DNA of 64,000 bases from Stutzerimonas balearica DSM 6083 (GCF_000818015.1 NZ_CP007511.1:3668501-3732500), one strand, 5' to 3'; positions 36,035 through 44,738 are shown, numbered from the stretch's first letter. Notes: generated by a model not told the origin, from the letters alone. Made by a program: numbers and translations.

Positions 36035-36751
36035 TCAGCGTTCTCCTTGCAGGCGGAAGTGCAGGGTCTTCACGGCTTCGCGCGAAACCGCCACGCCGTT
36101 CTCGGTGCGTGGAGCAAAGCGCCAGCGAGCCGCCGCCCGGCGCGCCTCGCGGTCGAAGACGTTGCGCGGCGAAGCCTCCAGCACGCGGATGTTTTCCACC
36201 CGGCCGGAGGGGGAAATGGTGAAGGCCAGCTTGATATGCCCTTCGATCCCGCGTTGCCGGGCTCGGTAGGGATATTCGGGACGAACATCGTTGAGCGGCA
36301 CCACCTCTTGCTCCGGCCCGCCCGGTTGCCCGCCCGCCTCGGCGGCGGCAGCAGCCGCGGGTGCCGTGGCAGCTGGCGCAGGGGCCGCAGCGGCGCTCAG
36401 GCCGCTCAAGCTCGGCGCCGGTGCCGCGGCGACCGACACACCGGCATCGATGTTCGGCAGATCGAGATCGAGCTTTGGCAGATTGGCCGCCGGGGTCGCC
36501 ATGCTCGGCGTCGGTGGCGTCGGTGGCTGCGGCGTCTTGGGTTGTGGCGGCTGTGGCGCCTGCTGGCGCGTGCGCGTCGCAGCGTCCTGGTTGCGCCCAT
36601 CCATGCGGACGAAGTTGGCGACTGCGACGGGCTCGTCGCTGACTTCGCTGCGCGGCGGCGAGACCATGCTCAGCATGAGTGCGAACAGCAATACGGTGAC
36701 CACACAGGCCGCCAGCAGCGAAAAGCCGGCGCGGCTCAAGCCCTGGCGCAT
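36035..36751 (-). CDS. tonB: Energy transducer TonB (second-system type)
   Basis: The 238-residue protein has one N-terminal membrane helix (residues 8-30), a Pro/Ala-rich periplasmic linker (PQPPQPKTPQPPTPP near 67) and a C-terminal TonB domain beginning VRPEYPYRARQRGIEGHIKL near 157 and ending RRAAARWRFAP. It would carry the proton-driven energy from ExbB/ExbD to outer-membrane receptors, possibly including BtuB. Its start overlaps the exbD stop (TAATG). Confidence 0.93.
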   Translation of the reverse strand: MRQGLSRAGFSLLAACVVTVLLFALMLSMVSPPRSEVSDEPVAVANFVRMDGRNQDAATRTRQQAPQPPQPKTPQPPTPPTPSMATPAANLPKLDLDLPNIDAGVSVAAAPAPSLSGLSAAAAPAPAATAPAAAAAAEAGGQPGGPEQEVVPLNDVRPEYPYRARQRGIEGHIKLAFTISPSGRVENIRVLEASPRNVFDREARRAAARWRFAPRTENGVAVSREAVKTLHFRLQGER

Positions 36752-37164
36752 TACCGCGCTCCCGTGCTGGCCGCCAGCGCCACGTCGCGGACCCCGGCCT
36801 GTCGCGCCTGATCCATGACCTGCACCACCAGGCCGGTGCGTGCATCCTGGTCGGCCTGCACCACGACCGCACCATCGGGCTGATCGACGCGCATGCGCTC
36901 GACATGGGCGCGCACGCTGCGCACGTCGATCTGCTGCTTGTCGATCCAGATCTGGCCGTCGGCGGTCACGGCGATGAGGATGTTGCCCTTGTCCTGGGCG
37001 CTGGCGGTATCGGCCTGCGGGCGCTGCACCTCGACGCCGGACTCCTTGACGAAGGAGCTGGTGACGATGAAGAAGATCAGCATGATGAAGACCACATCGA
37101 GCATCGGCGTGAGGTCGATGCCGGTGTCTTCGTCCTGCTGGTAATGATGGCGACGCATACGCAT
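36751..37164 (-). CDS. exbD: Biopolymer transport protein ExbD
   Basis: The 137-residue protein has a single membrane helix with the proton-carrying Asp in LTPMLDVVFIMLIFFIV (D23) and a periplasmic domain. It pairs with ExbB and TonB. The ATG at 37164 has GAGGAG upstream; a second ATG two codons later is possible. One base overlaps tonB. Confidence 0.93.
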   Translation of the reverse strand: MRMRRHHYQQDEDTGIDLTPMLDVVFIMLIFFIVTSSFVKESGVEVQRPQADTASAQDKGNILIAVTADGQIWIDKQQIDVRSVRAHVERMRVDQPDGAVVVQADQDARTGLVVQVMDQARQAGVRDVALAASTGAR

Positions 37165-37174
37165 CAACAGCTCC

Positions 37175-37720
37175 TCAATCGTGACGCAGCTGGTCGGCCA
37201 GCCGGTCGAGCGACAGCCGGGCGATACGCTCGAGGCGCGCCAGGCTGAACAGTCCAGTGATGGCCAGCACCATGCCAGCCATGGTCGGCAGGGTGGCTTG
37301 CCAGACGCCAGCGGCCATGCCGCGCGGGTTGCCGGTACCGTTGAGCGACAGCACATCGAACACGGCGATCATCCCGGTCACGGTGCCGAGCAGGCCGAGC
37401 AGCGGGTAGAGCGCTACCAGCGCCTTGCTCAGGCGCAGCGGCCCGGCCAGTTGCTGCTGAGCCTGCGCCAGCCAGGCGCTGCGTACCGCGCGCTGCCAGG
37501 TGCCGGGCTCGCTGGCCAACCGGGCCCAGGCCTGGCGGCGGGCGTCGACCCAGCGCGGGAACACCCGGCGCATGTACCAGAGGCGCTCGAACACCAGCGT
37601 CCAGTACAGCACGCAGAGCACCGCCAGCGCCCACATGACGACCCCACCGGCGGCCATGAAGTCGAGCAGCAGATGACCGCTGTCGACCAGCCGCAGCCAG
37701 AGCCCGTGCATATCAGTCAC
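37175..37720 (-). CDS. exbB: ExbB/TolQ-family proton channel protein
   Basis: The 181-residue inner-membrane protein has three hydrophobic helices. The family channel segment LYPLLGLLGTVTGMIAVFD lies near residue 104 and the last helix has TLPTMAGMVLAITGLFS. It is the short, ExbB-type partner, encoded next to a long TolQ-like protein in the same operon. Its first 8 bases overlap the long gene's end. Confidence 0.92.
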   Translation of the reverse strand: MTDMHGLWLRLVDSGHLLLDFMAAGGVVMWALAVLCVLYWTLVFERLWYMRRVFPRWVDARRQAWARLASEPGTWQRAVRSAWLAQAQQQLAGPLRLSKALVALYPLLGLLGTVTGMIAVFDVLSLNGTGNPRGMAAGVWQATLPTMAGMVLAITGLFSLARLERIARLSLDRLADQLRHD

Positions 37721-39059
37721 GACGAGGCGTTCCCGACAAGTGCAGCGCGATCAGGCCCGCGCTCTGCTGTTCGAGGAGCTGGATCAGCGCCTTGCTGCGA
37801 CTGGCCAGCAGCGCGTGCAGGAACAGCAGCGGGATGGCCACCACCAGGCCCATCACGGTGGTTACCAGCGCCTGCGAGATGCCATCGGCCATCAGCCGCG
37901 AATCACCGCCACCGCTCTGGGTGATGGCCTGGAAGGTAACGATCATGCCCGTCACGGTGCCCAAGAGACCAAGCAAGGGCGCAACAGCCGTCAGCAACTT
38001 GAGCAGCGGCTGGCCGCGCTCCAGCGGCGGCGTTTCCTGCAGGATCGCCTCGTCGAGCTTGAGCTCCAGGGTCTCCAGGTCCGCAAGTTGCGGCTTCGGC
38101 CCGAGCACACCAATGATGCGGCCGAGCGGATTGTCGTCGCGCGGCCGCTCGAGCTCGCGCATCTGGCTGGCGACCTTGCGGCCGACGCCACTGAGATAGA
38201 CCATTCGCCAGCCCGCCAGGCACAGGCCGAGCACACCCAATGCGACAATGACCCAGCCGACCAGCCCGCCCTGCTGCAGGCGCGCCCAGAAGTCCGGCTC
38301 GCGCTGCAACTGCGCCAGCAGCGTGCCGCGGCTCGGGTCGATCGGTAGCACACCCAGTGCCTCATCGCTGCGCAGATAGTCATCGACTTCGCCCATGCCG
38401 GAAGGCTGCCGAGCCGGTGCCAGCAACTGACCGGCATCGGCGTCGTAGCGCAGGAAGTCATCCTGGCCGAAGACCGAGAATGTGCCGACGCGCAGCACCG
38501 GCTGTTCGCTGCGCTGGCCGTCGACCCCAACCACCGGAAGGCTGACCTGCTCGACCCGACCGCTGGCGGCCAGGTCCTCCAACAGCGTCATCCAGAACGC
38601 ATCCAGATCCTCGGCCGAGGGCAGCGTGCGGCTCTCGGCGAGCCCTCGCAGTTGCGCCAGGCGCTCGGGATATTGGGCATTGAGAAGGCTGTCCTGCCAC
38701 TGCCCGGCAATGTCGCCGGCGCTCTGGCGGACCACACCGAACAGCTCGCCCAGATGACCGACGCGCTGGGCCAGCAACTTCTCCTGCTCGGCAAGCAGCG
38801 CTTCCTGCCGGTCGAACTCGGCCTTGAGCCGTTCGGCCTCGGCCTGCTGCTCGGCCAGCGCCGCCTTGGCCTGCGCCAGCAGACGGGCCTGTTCGCCGCG
38901 GTCACGCACGAAAGCCTGCTCGCGCGCCTGCATGGCGCTCGCTTCGGCGGCCCGCTCACTGCGGATGCGCTCAAGCAGCTGATCGGGATTCAGCGGCTCG
39001 GCGGCATTCACCAGTACCGGCGCCAGCAGCAGCGCCAGCAGAGAAAACAGACGACTCAT
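37713..39059 (-). CDS. Extended MotA/TolQ/ExbB protein, TtpC-like
   Basis: The 448-residue protein has a signal peptide (ending VNA), a long coiled-coil region (about residues 30-105, rich in E, A, Q, R, L), a periplasmic domain, and a C-terminal TolQ/ExbB unit from about residue 260 with VAPLLGLLGTVTGMIVTFQ. This is the layout of TtpC, the extra ExbB-like protein needed by the Vibrio TonB2 system. It overlaps the DUF3450 gene (ATGA) and exbB. Presence of both long and short ExbB proteins is expected for this system. Confidence 0.87.
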   Translation of the reverse strand: MSRLFSLLALLLAPVLVNAAEPLNPDQLLERIRSERAAEASAMQAREQAFVRDRGEQARLLAQAKAALAEQQAEAERLKAEFDRQEALLAEQEKLLAQRVGHLGELFGVVRQSAGDIAGQWQDSLLNAQYPERLAQLRGLAESRTLPSAEDLDAFWMTLLEDLAASGRVEQVSLPVVGVDGQRSEQPVLRVGTFSVFGQDDFLRYDADAGQLLAPARQPSGMGEVDDYLRSDEALGVLPIDPSRGTLLAQLQREPDFWARLQQGGLVGWVIVALGVLGLCLAGWRMVYLSGVGRKVASQMRELERPRDDNPLGRIIGVLGPKPQLADLETLELKLDEAILQETPPLERGQPLLKLLTAVAPLLGLLGTVTGMIVTFQAITQSGGGDSRLMADGISQALVTTVMGLVVAIPLLFLHALLASRSKALIQLLEQQSAGLIALHLSGTPRRD

Positions 39060-39838
39060 TGCGCACTCTCCCGACCGAGGGTTTTCACCGGCAATTCCAG
39101 GTAAGCCGGGGCCTGCTGCTGACGCGCGATGGCAATCGCCTGGGTCAGCGGGCGCCGTGCGCTGCCGTCGAGCACCTCCCAGCTGCGGGTCGCCGGATTC
39201 CACCAGCCGCTCTCATGAGCATCCAGGGTCTGGTAATAGAGCATCACGCGGCCCAGGCGCAGAAACTCGACACTGCGCGAACCGCCCTCGACCGGCAGCT
39301 CGCCGCGCCAGGCCTCGAGGGTGCGGCCGTAATCGCTCTCGATCTGATACGCCTCGAGAATGCGACGGTACTTTTCCGCCAGGCTGACATCGGCACGTGG
39401 CAGCAACTCCTCGAGCTGTGCCAGACGGTCGGCCCGCTCGTCCGGCAGGAACGGCAGATCCGCCTCGATGAACTGCCCCAGCACCTCCACCATGCGACTC
39501 ATCTGCGGCGTCACTGCCTCCTGAGTGCCCTCGATGCCCTGTAGCTGCCTTTCGTAGCCTTCGAGCTCCTTTTGCTGCGCCGCCGTCAGCTCACGCATCT
39601 GCGCGTTGTAAGCCTTCAGGGCCTCGGCCTGCTGCACGGCACTGCGATAGTCGGTAAGCATCTGGCGGGTGGCATCGTCGAGCTGCTCGATGCGCGCCTG
39701 GGACGAGGCTGCCTCCTCGGACAGACGCTCACTCTCTTCGAGCGCCGCATCGAGTGGAGCAGCCATTAGCGGCGCAGCGAACTGCACGCAACAGGGCAGC
39801 ACGGCGACCGCCAGCAGGCGGGGAAGGACGGACGACAT
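39056..39838 (-). CDS. DUF3450 periplasmic coiled-coil protein
   Basis: The 260-residue protein has a signal peptide (ending PLMAA) and a coiled coil (residues 30-100, LEESERLSEEAASSQARIEQ). The C-terminal part (LRLGRVMLYYQTLDAHESGW) is the DUF3450 core. It leads the TonB operon, 36 bases from a Fur-like box. Genes of this family often precede TtpC-type TonB systems; the direct role is unknown. Confidence 0.85.
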   Translation of the reverse strand: MSSVLPRLLAVAVLPCCVQFAAPLMAAPLDAALEESERLSEEAASSQARIEQLDDATRQMLTDYRSAVQQAEALKAYNAQMRELTAAQQKELEGYERQLQGIEGTQEAVTPQMSRMVEVLGQFIEADLPFLPDERADRLAQLEELLPRADVSLAEKYRRILEAYQIESDYGRTLEAWRGELPVEGGSRSVEFLRLGRVMLYYQTLDAHESGWWNPATRSWEVLDGSARRPLTQAIAIARQQQAPAYLELPVKTLGRESAQ

Positions 39839-39873
39839 GGGGAATCCTTGCTAGGAGAATTTAACTCAAAGAA

Positions 39874-39892
39874 GAACCATTATCATTAGTAA
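39874..39892. promoter_or_regulatory. Fur-like box for the TonB operon
   Basis: The 19-base GAACCATTATCATTAGTAA contains ATTATCATT, whose complement AATGATAAT is the core of the Fur consensus. A 19-base alignment to the consensus gives 13 matches by hand. It lies 36-54 bases before the DUF3450 start, so the TonB operon is probably repressed when iron is plentiful. Confidence 0.65.
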
Positions 39893-39944
39893 ATTGATCT
39901 AAAGCAAGCAGGGCAAAAGGTCGCAGCACGGCCCCCCGTTTTCA

Positions 39945-39958
39945 TTGAGCCAAGTCAA
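39945..39958 (+). promoter_or_regulatory. ANR/FNR-like box upstream of oprG
   Basis: TTGAGCCAAGTCAA matches the ANR/FNR site TTGATnnnnATCAA except for one base in each half. It lies about 64-77 bases before the oprG start, a fitting activator position. P. aeruginosa oprG is known to be induced by low oxygen through ANR. Confidence 0.65.
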
Positions 39959-40021
39959 AAAGCCCCAATCGGCCACACCTACCATTGCCCCATCGAATTA
40001 CGCACACATGGAGCAAGCATT

Positions 40022-40699
40022 ATGCGCAAGACCCTGTTCACCGCTTCCGCGCTGGCCCTGGCGCTGGCCGCCCCCTTCGCCCAGGCCTTCGAGGCCGGGG
40101 ACATCATCGTTCGCGCTGGTGCGATTACTGTTGATCCAAGGGAAGACAGCGGCGCCTTGAAGGTGGATGGCGCAACGCTCGGCGGTCAGGCAACCCTAGA
40201 CAGCGACACTCAGCTGGGCCTGAACTTCGCCTACATGCTGACTAATAACCTTGGCCTGGAGCTGCTGGCCGCTACGCCATTCAGCCACGAAGTAGGTGTT
40301 AAAGGCCTCGGAGGCCTCGATGGCAAGCTGGCCGACATCAAGCATCTGCCGCCGACCCTCAGCGTTGTTTACTACCCACTTGAAGCCCAATCCAGCTTCC
40401 AGCCTTATGTCGGCCTGGGCATTAACTACACGACCTTCTTCCAAGAAGATCTCGCGAGCGCTCGCGAAGCTCAAGGGTTCAGCAACTTGAAGCTGGACGA
40501 CTCCTTCGGTCTCGCCGCCCAAATTGGGATGGACTATATGCTTACGGAGAACGTCATGTTCAACGCTCAAGTGCGTTACATCGACATTGATACCGAAGCG
40601 ACTGTCGACGGCCCAACCGCACTGAGCGTCGGCAAGACCAAGGTAGACGTGGATGTAGATCCTTGGGTCTACATGGTCGGCCTCGGCTACAAGTTCTGA
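40022..40699 (+). CDS. oprG: Outer-membrane protein OprG (OmpW family)
   Basis: The 225-residue protein has a signal peptide (ending AQA before FEAGD), eight amphipathic strands and a C-terminal Phe (YMVGLGYKF), as for OmpW-type barrels. Family stretches include GDIIVRAGAITVDP and HLPPTLSVVYYP. It is a small channel for hydrophobic molecules. It is divergent from the TonB operon and has a strong terminator. Several codons (e.g. GTT, ATT, CAA) are less GC-rich than in neighbours, as seen in abundant outer-membrane proteins. Confidence 0.93.
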   Translation: MRKTLFTASALALALAAPFAQAFEAGDIIVRAGAITVDPREDSGALKVDGATLGGQATLDSDTQLGLNFAYMLTNNLGLELLAATPFSHEVGVKGLGGLDGKLADIKHLPPTLSVVYYPLEAQSSFQPYVGLGINYTTFFQEDLASAREAQGFSNLKLDDSFGLAAQIGMDYMLTENVMFNAQVRYIDIDTEATVDGPTALSVGKTKVDVDVDPWVYMVGLGYKF

Positions 40700-40723
40700 C
40701 GAACCTAGCCGTCCCAGACAGCA

Positions 40724-40750
40724 GAAAGGCGCCCATCGGCGCCTTTCTTG
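40724..40750 (+). terminator. Terminator after oprG
   Basis: GAAAGGCGCC (40724-40733), loop CATC, GGCGCCTTTC (40738-40747), then TTGCGTTTTC. A perfect 10-base stem with a T-rich tail, 25 bases after the oprG stop. It can also serve the convergent epimerase gene. Confidence 0.85.
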
Positions 40751-40765
40751 CGTTTTCACCAGGCG

Positions 40766-41695
40766 TTATCGCCGCAACAGACGGGCCAGGCCATCACGCA
40801 TGCTGGTCGGCGGCTGAGGAAGGCGATAACGCGCCAGCAGGCGCGCGTTGTTCGCGCGCGAATGGCGGATATCACCGGGCCGTGCAGCCAGATAAGTCAC
40901 CGGCGGCAACTGCCCGAGCACCTCACCAATCGCCGCCAGCAACTGGTTCAGCGAAGTGGTCTGGCCGAGCCCCACGTTCACCGCACCCATCTCGAATTCT
41001 GGCGTCTCGAGCGCCTGTACCAGCACCTCGACCAGATCGCCGACATACAGGAAATCGCGCGTCTGTTCGCCATCACCGAAGACACTGATCGGCTGGCCCC
41101 GCTGCGCACGCTCGGTAAAGATGCTGATCACGCCCGAATAAGGCGACGAAGGATCCTGGCGAGGCCCGTAGATGTTGAAGAAGCGGAACACCACCGGCTC
41201 CAGCCCATGCTGGCGCCGATAGAAGTCCAGGTAATGCTCGCTGGCCAACTTGTCCGCCGCATAGGGCGTCAGGGGTGCCTTGGGCGTGTCTTCGTCGATC
41301 GCGGCTCCCTCGCCGTTGTTGCCGTACACCGCGGCGCTGGAGGCGAACACGACCCTTCTTATCCCGGCGGCACGCATCGCCTCGCAGACATTGAGCGTAC
41401 CGATGAGATTGGCGCGATGCGTCCCGACAGGGTCCTCCACCGAGGCCTGCACCGAAGCCACGGCGGCGAGATGGACCACCGCACCACACCCCTCGATGGC
41501 ACCCCGAACGCATTCGGCGTCGGCAACATCGCCGACGATCAGCTCGACCCGGTCGTCTTGCGGCAGATTGCTGCGCTTGCCGGTAGAGAGGTTGTCGAGC
41601 ACGCGAACCCGATAGCCGCGGGCAAGCAGGACATCGACCAGGTTGGAGCCGATGAAGCCGGCCCCCCCGGTCACCAGGATCGGCAGGTCAGCCAT
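40766..41695 (-). CDS. NAD-dependent sugar-nucleotide epimerase/dehydratase
   Basis: The 309-residue extended SDR protein has the NAD motif TGGAGFIG (9-16), a catalytic region ASSAAVYGNNGEG, and the YxxxK-type YAADK, with RFFNIYGPRQDP after it, as in UDP-glucose 4-epimerase-like enzymes. It probably makes a sugar nucleotide for surface polysaccharide. The exact substrate is not clear. The start overlaps the stop of the RmlD-like gene by 8 bases, so both are co-transcribed. Confidence 0.88.
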   Translation of the reverse strand: MADLPILVTGGAGFIGSNLVDVLLARGYRVRVLDNLSTGKRSNLPQDDRVELIVGDVADAECVRGAIEGCGAVVHLAAVASVQASVEDPVGTHRANLIGTLNVCEAMRAAGIRRVVFASSAAVYGNNGEGAAIDEDTPKAPLTPYAADKLASEHYLDFYRRQHGLEPVVFRFFNIYGPRQDPSSPYSGVISIFTERAQRGQPISVFGDGEQTRDFLYVGDLVEVLVQALETPEFEMGAVNVGLGQTTSLNQLLAAIGEVLGQLPPVTYLAARPGDIRHSRANNARLLARYRLPQPPTSMRDGLARLLRR

Positions 41696-42572
41696 GACGG
41701 TAGTAGCGTTCCAGTAGGCTCGGCAGCCCGGCGCGCCAGGCGCGCGGCTTGATGCCGAAGGTATTGAAGATCTTCTTGCAGGCGAGCACGCCGTGCTGGG
41801 GTTCGTCGTCGGCATCCTCGCAAGCAGCATGGGCTGCCGGCTGCAGGACGTCGGCCGTCAGCTGGCGGTAGCGACTGGCTTCGGCAAGCAGAGCCTGACC
41901 GACCAGCAGCGGCGTCGAGGCTTCATGGCCGCCGTAATGATAGGTCCCCCACAACGGCGCCTGGCAGTCGAGCTGCTTGAGCACGGCGAGGATAACCCTC
42001 GCGGCATCATCCACCGGCGTCGGATTTCCGCGCCGGTCATCGGCAAGCCGGATCGTCTCACCGCGTTCCAGACGCTTGAGGAACCGCCCGAGCAAGCCAT
42101 CGCTGCTGTCGTCGAGCAACCAGCCGAAGCGCAAAAGTACGTGCCTTGGGCAAAGCGAGCGCACGCTCTGCTCGAACTGCCAGAGCGACTGGCCGCGGAC
42201 ATCCAGCGGCGCGACTTCGTCCTTCTCGCTGTAGGCGGTCGTGCGCGCGCCGTCGAAGACGCGATAGCTGGAGGGCTGCAGAAGAATGAAGTCATGATGC
42301 TGACAGAGTTCGGCAAGACGCTCGACCGAGCGCGCCTGAGCAGCCAACGCGGCGTCGCTCGCCTGCCCGCTCTGGAACCAGTCGTAGTAATAGGCGAGGT
42401 TGACCACCGCATCCGGTCGGTTGTCGTCCAGCAGCTGGGTCAGGCTCGCCGCATCCCAACCGTGCGCTGGCGGCCGCGGTGCGAGAAAGCCGATGTCCTC
42501 TTCGGCCCCCAGACGGATGAGCGCCTGCCCGAGGGCATTGCCTCCACCCAACAGCAACAGGCGCATTCGCAT
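41688..42572 (-). CDS. RmlD-like sugar-nucleotide reductase
   Basis: The 294-residue protein has a degenerate N-terminal nucleotide motif LLLLGGGNALGQALI and RmlD-type text: DNRPDAVVNLAYYYDW near residue 51, LLQPSSYRVFDG near 97 and LLRFGWLLDD near 146. A reductase role like that of dTDP-4-dehydrorhamnose reductase is possible, but the usual YxxxK is not obvious, so activity is uncertain. It lies between ssb and the epimerase; the same pair occurs beside oprG in P. aeruginosa. An ATG at 42566 is an alternative start. Confidence 0.78.
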   Translation of the reverse strand: MRMRLLLLGGGNALGQALIRLGAEEDIGFLAPRPPAHGWDAASLTQLLDDNRPDAVVNLAYYYDWFQSGQASDAALAAQARSVERLAELCQHHDFILLQPSSYRVFDGARTTAYSEKDEVAPLDVRGQSLWQFEQSVRSLCPRHVLLRFGWLLDDSSDGLLGRFLKRLERGETIRLADDRRGNPTPVDDAARVILAVLKQLDCQAPLWGTYHYGGHEASTPLLVGQALLAEASRYRQLTADVLQPAAHAACEDADDEPQHGVLACKKIFNTFGIKPRAWRAGLPSLLERYYRHG

Positions 42573-42581
42573 CAAGCAGAC

Positions 42582-43070
42582 CTAGAACGGGATGTCATCA
42601 TCGAAGCTGTCATAGTCCGGCGCAGGCTGCGGAGCTGCCTGGCGCTGCGGCTGGGCCTGCTGGCGCGGAGCCTGCTGGGGCTCACGCTGCGGCCGCGGCT
42701 GACGCGGCGCGTCGTCGGAGGAGCCGCCGCGGCTGCCGAGCAACTGCATGGTGCCGTTCATGTCCACCACGATTTCGGTGGTGTAGCGCTTGACGCCGTC
42801 CTTTTCCCATTCACGGGTCTGCAGGCGGCCCTCGATGTAGCACTGCGAACCCTTGCGCAGGTACTCGCCGGCGATCTCGGCGACCTTGCCGAACAGCACG
42901 ACACGGTGCCATTCGGTGCGTTCCTGGAGCTGGCCGGTCTGCTTGTCCTTCCAGCTGTCGGTGGTTGCAAGCGTGATGTTGGTCACCGCGTTGCCATTGG
43001 GCAGATAGCGGGTCTCGGGATCACCGCCCACGTTGCCGATCAAGATGACCTTATTCACCCCTCTGGCCAT
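42582..43070 (-). CDS. ssb: Single-stranded DNA-binding protein SSB
   Basis: The 162-residue protein has an OB-fold (residues 1 to about 110, starting [19 protein letters not shown], with WHRVVLFGK and [11 protein letters not shown]), a Gln/Pro/Arg-rich linker (108-150) and the acidic tip DFDDDIPF-type ending (SFDDDIPF) that binds partner proteins. It coats single-stranded DNA in replication and repair. A GAAGGAG site precedes the ATG. It lies downstream of the YajR-like gene and near uvrA, the usual arrangement. Confidence 0.96.
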   Translation of the reverse strand: MARGVNKVILIGNVGGDPETRYLPNGNAVTNITLATTDSWKDKQTGQLQERTEWHRVVLFGKVAEIAGEYLRKGSQCYIEGRLQTREWEKDGVKRYTTEIVVDMNGTMQLLGSRGGSSDDAPRQPRPQREPQQAPRQQAQPQRQAAPQPAPDYDSFDDDIPF

Positions 43071-43238
43071 GGGTAACTCCTTCGGAAAAGAAATGTTTCA
43101 AGGGGCCCCAACGCATTCCGCCCGGGCGGCGGAACAGAGACCAGTGATCGCGAATGTTACCTTACCGCCCTGCCCCGGCCAACCAAGGAGCCGGAAGCAG
43201 CCAGCATTCCGGCCACTCCGTTCGATGTCGACGATGCC

Positions 43239-44606
43239 TCAGGCGACCAGCCGCTCGAGCGCCTGGCGGTCGACCTGCTGGCTGTCCACCTTGACGTAGG
43301 CCGCCGCCTCGTCGGCAACGATGAGCACATCGGCGACACCCTGCAGCGCCAGGAGCCGGGCCTCGAGCTCGCTGTCGGTCAGCGCCCGCTCGGACAACGG
43401 CAACCGCAGGCTGGTCACGTAAGGCGGCTCGCGCATGCCCAGCGCGACCGCCAGCCAGAGCGCACAGAGCACTGCACAACCGATGAACACCGTGCTCAGC
43501 CCGCCATGCTGGTAGAACCAGCCGCCGAGCACGCCCCCCAGCCCAGCGCCGAGGAACTGGCTGGTCGAATACACGCCCATCGCCGTGCCCTTGCCCCCCG
43601 CCGGGGCGACCTTGCTGATCAGCGATGGCAAGGATGCCTCGAGCAGGTTGAACGCGATGAAGAAGGCGACCATTCCGGCAACCAGCGTCCACAGCCGGTC
43701 GCCGAACAGCCAGAAGAACAGTTCGCACAGCAGCAGGCCGGCCACCGCCCCCAGCACGACACGCCGCATGCGGCGCTTCTTTTCGCCATAGATGATGAAC
43801 GGCACCATGCCGAAGAAACCGACCAGCAACGCCGTCAGATAGACCCACCAATGCTGCTCACGGGGCAGGCCGCCCTGCTCCACCAGCGCCAATGGCAGGG
43901 CGACGAAGCTGGCCATCAGCACGGCATGCAGGGCGAGAATGGCGAAATCCAGCCGCAGCAGCTCCGGGTGCCGCAGCGTGGCGCCCAAGGCCTGGCGGGC
44001 GACGCCCGATTCGCGATGGCGAATGTGCGCCTGCGGGCGCGGCAGAAAGACAACGATCAGCGCGCCGAGCACCGCCAGCGCCGCCGTGGTCCAGAACAGT
44101 CCGGAGAGACCGAACGCCCGGGTCAGCAGCGGGCCGATGACCATCGCCACGGCGAATGACAGGCCGATGCTCATGCCGATCATGGCCATCGCCTTCGTAC
44201 GATGCTGTTCACGGGTGAGATCCGACAGCAGCGCCATTACCGCTGCGGAGATCGCGCCAGCCCCCTGCAGCACACGCCCGAGGATGACGCCACCGATGCT
44301 GTCGGACATAGCCGCGACGGCCGCACCGACGGCGAATATCAGCAGGCCGAAGTAGATGATCGGCAGGCGCCCGATGCGGTCTGAAAGCACGCCGAACGGA
44401 ATTTGCAGCACCGCCTGGGTCAAACCATAGGCACCGATGGCAAAACCGATGAGGGCGGGCGTGGCATCCTTGAGCTCCATGCCGTAGGTCGCCAGGACCG
44501 GCAACACCATGAACATGCCGAGCATACGGAACGCGAACACCAGCGCGAGGCCGACGGCAGCACGGGTTTCGCTGGCGCTCATGCGCTCGCTGTACGGATC
44601 CGGCAT
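43239..44606 (-). CDS. MFS transporter with C-terminal YAM domain (YajR-like)
   Basis: The 455-residue inner-membrane transporter has about 12 helices, with MFS loop motif FGVLSDRIGRLPII after helix 2. After the last helix comes a soluble domain of about 70 residues (SERALTDSELEARLLALQGVADVLIV, residues about 405-455) with the ferredoxin-like pattern seen in YajR (the YAM domain). The length is close to E. coli YajR. Substrate is unknown. It lies between uvrA and ssb as in other pseudomonads. An ATG at 44582 is a possible start. Confidence 0.88.
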   Translation of the reverse strand: MPDPYSERMSASETRAAVGLALVFAFRMLGMFMVLPVLATYGMELKDATPALIGFAIGAYGLTQAVLQIPFGVLSDRIGRLPIIYFGLLIFAVGAAVAAMSDSIGGVILGRVLQGAGAISAAVMALLSDLTREQHRTKAMAMIGMSIGLSFAVAMVIGPLLTRAFGLSGLFWTTAALAVLGALIVVFLPRPQAHIRHRESGVARQALGATLRHPELLRLDFAILALHAVLMASFVALPLALVEQGGLPREQHWWVYLTALLVGFFGMVPFIIYGEKKRRMRRVVLGAVAGLLLCELFFWLFGDRLWTLVAGMVAFFIAFNLLEASLPSLISKVAPAGGKGTAMGVYSTSQFLGAGLGGVLGGWFYQHGGLSTVFIGCAVLCALWLAVALGMREPPYVTSLRLPLSERALTDSELEARLLALQGVADVLIVADEAAAYVKVDSQQVDRQALERLVA

Positions 44607-44677
44607 GGGAAAGTATCTCGCTAGTTGAACCGGCGGCGATTCTAGCAGCCATCCCCGACTCGTCACAGGCGCGCGCT

Positions 44678-44707
44678 TTGCCGCGCCTTTCGTCTCGGCC
44701 TTATACT
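44678..44707 (+). promoter_or_regulatory. Candidate sigma-70 promoter for uvrA
   Basis: TTGCCG (44678-44683), 18-base spacer, TATACT (44702-44707), ending 31 bases before the uvrA start. A small GGGC/GCCC hairpin lies in the short leader. I found no CTGT(n8)ACAG SOS box. Confidence 0.5.
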
Positions 44708-44738
44708 TTCGGGCTTTCGCCCGCCATGCGAGGCTGTT

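Noticed and set aside
44607..44738. SOS (LexA) box before uvrA
   Set aside because: No CTGT(n8)ACAG-type match is present in the gap.
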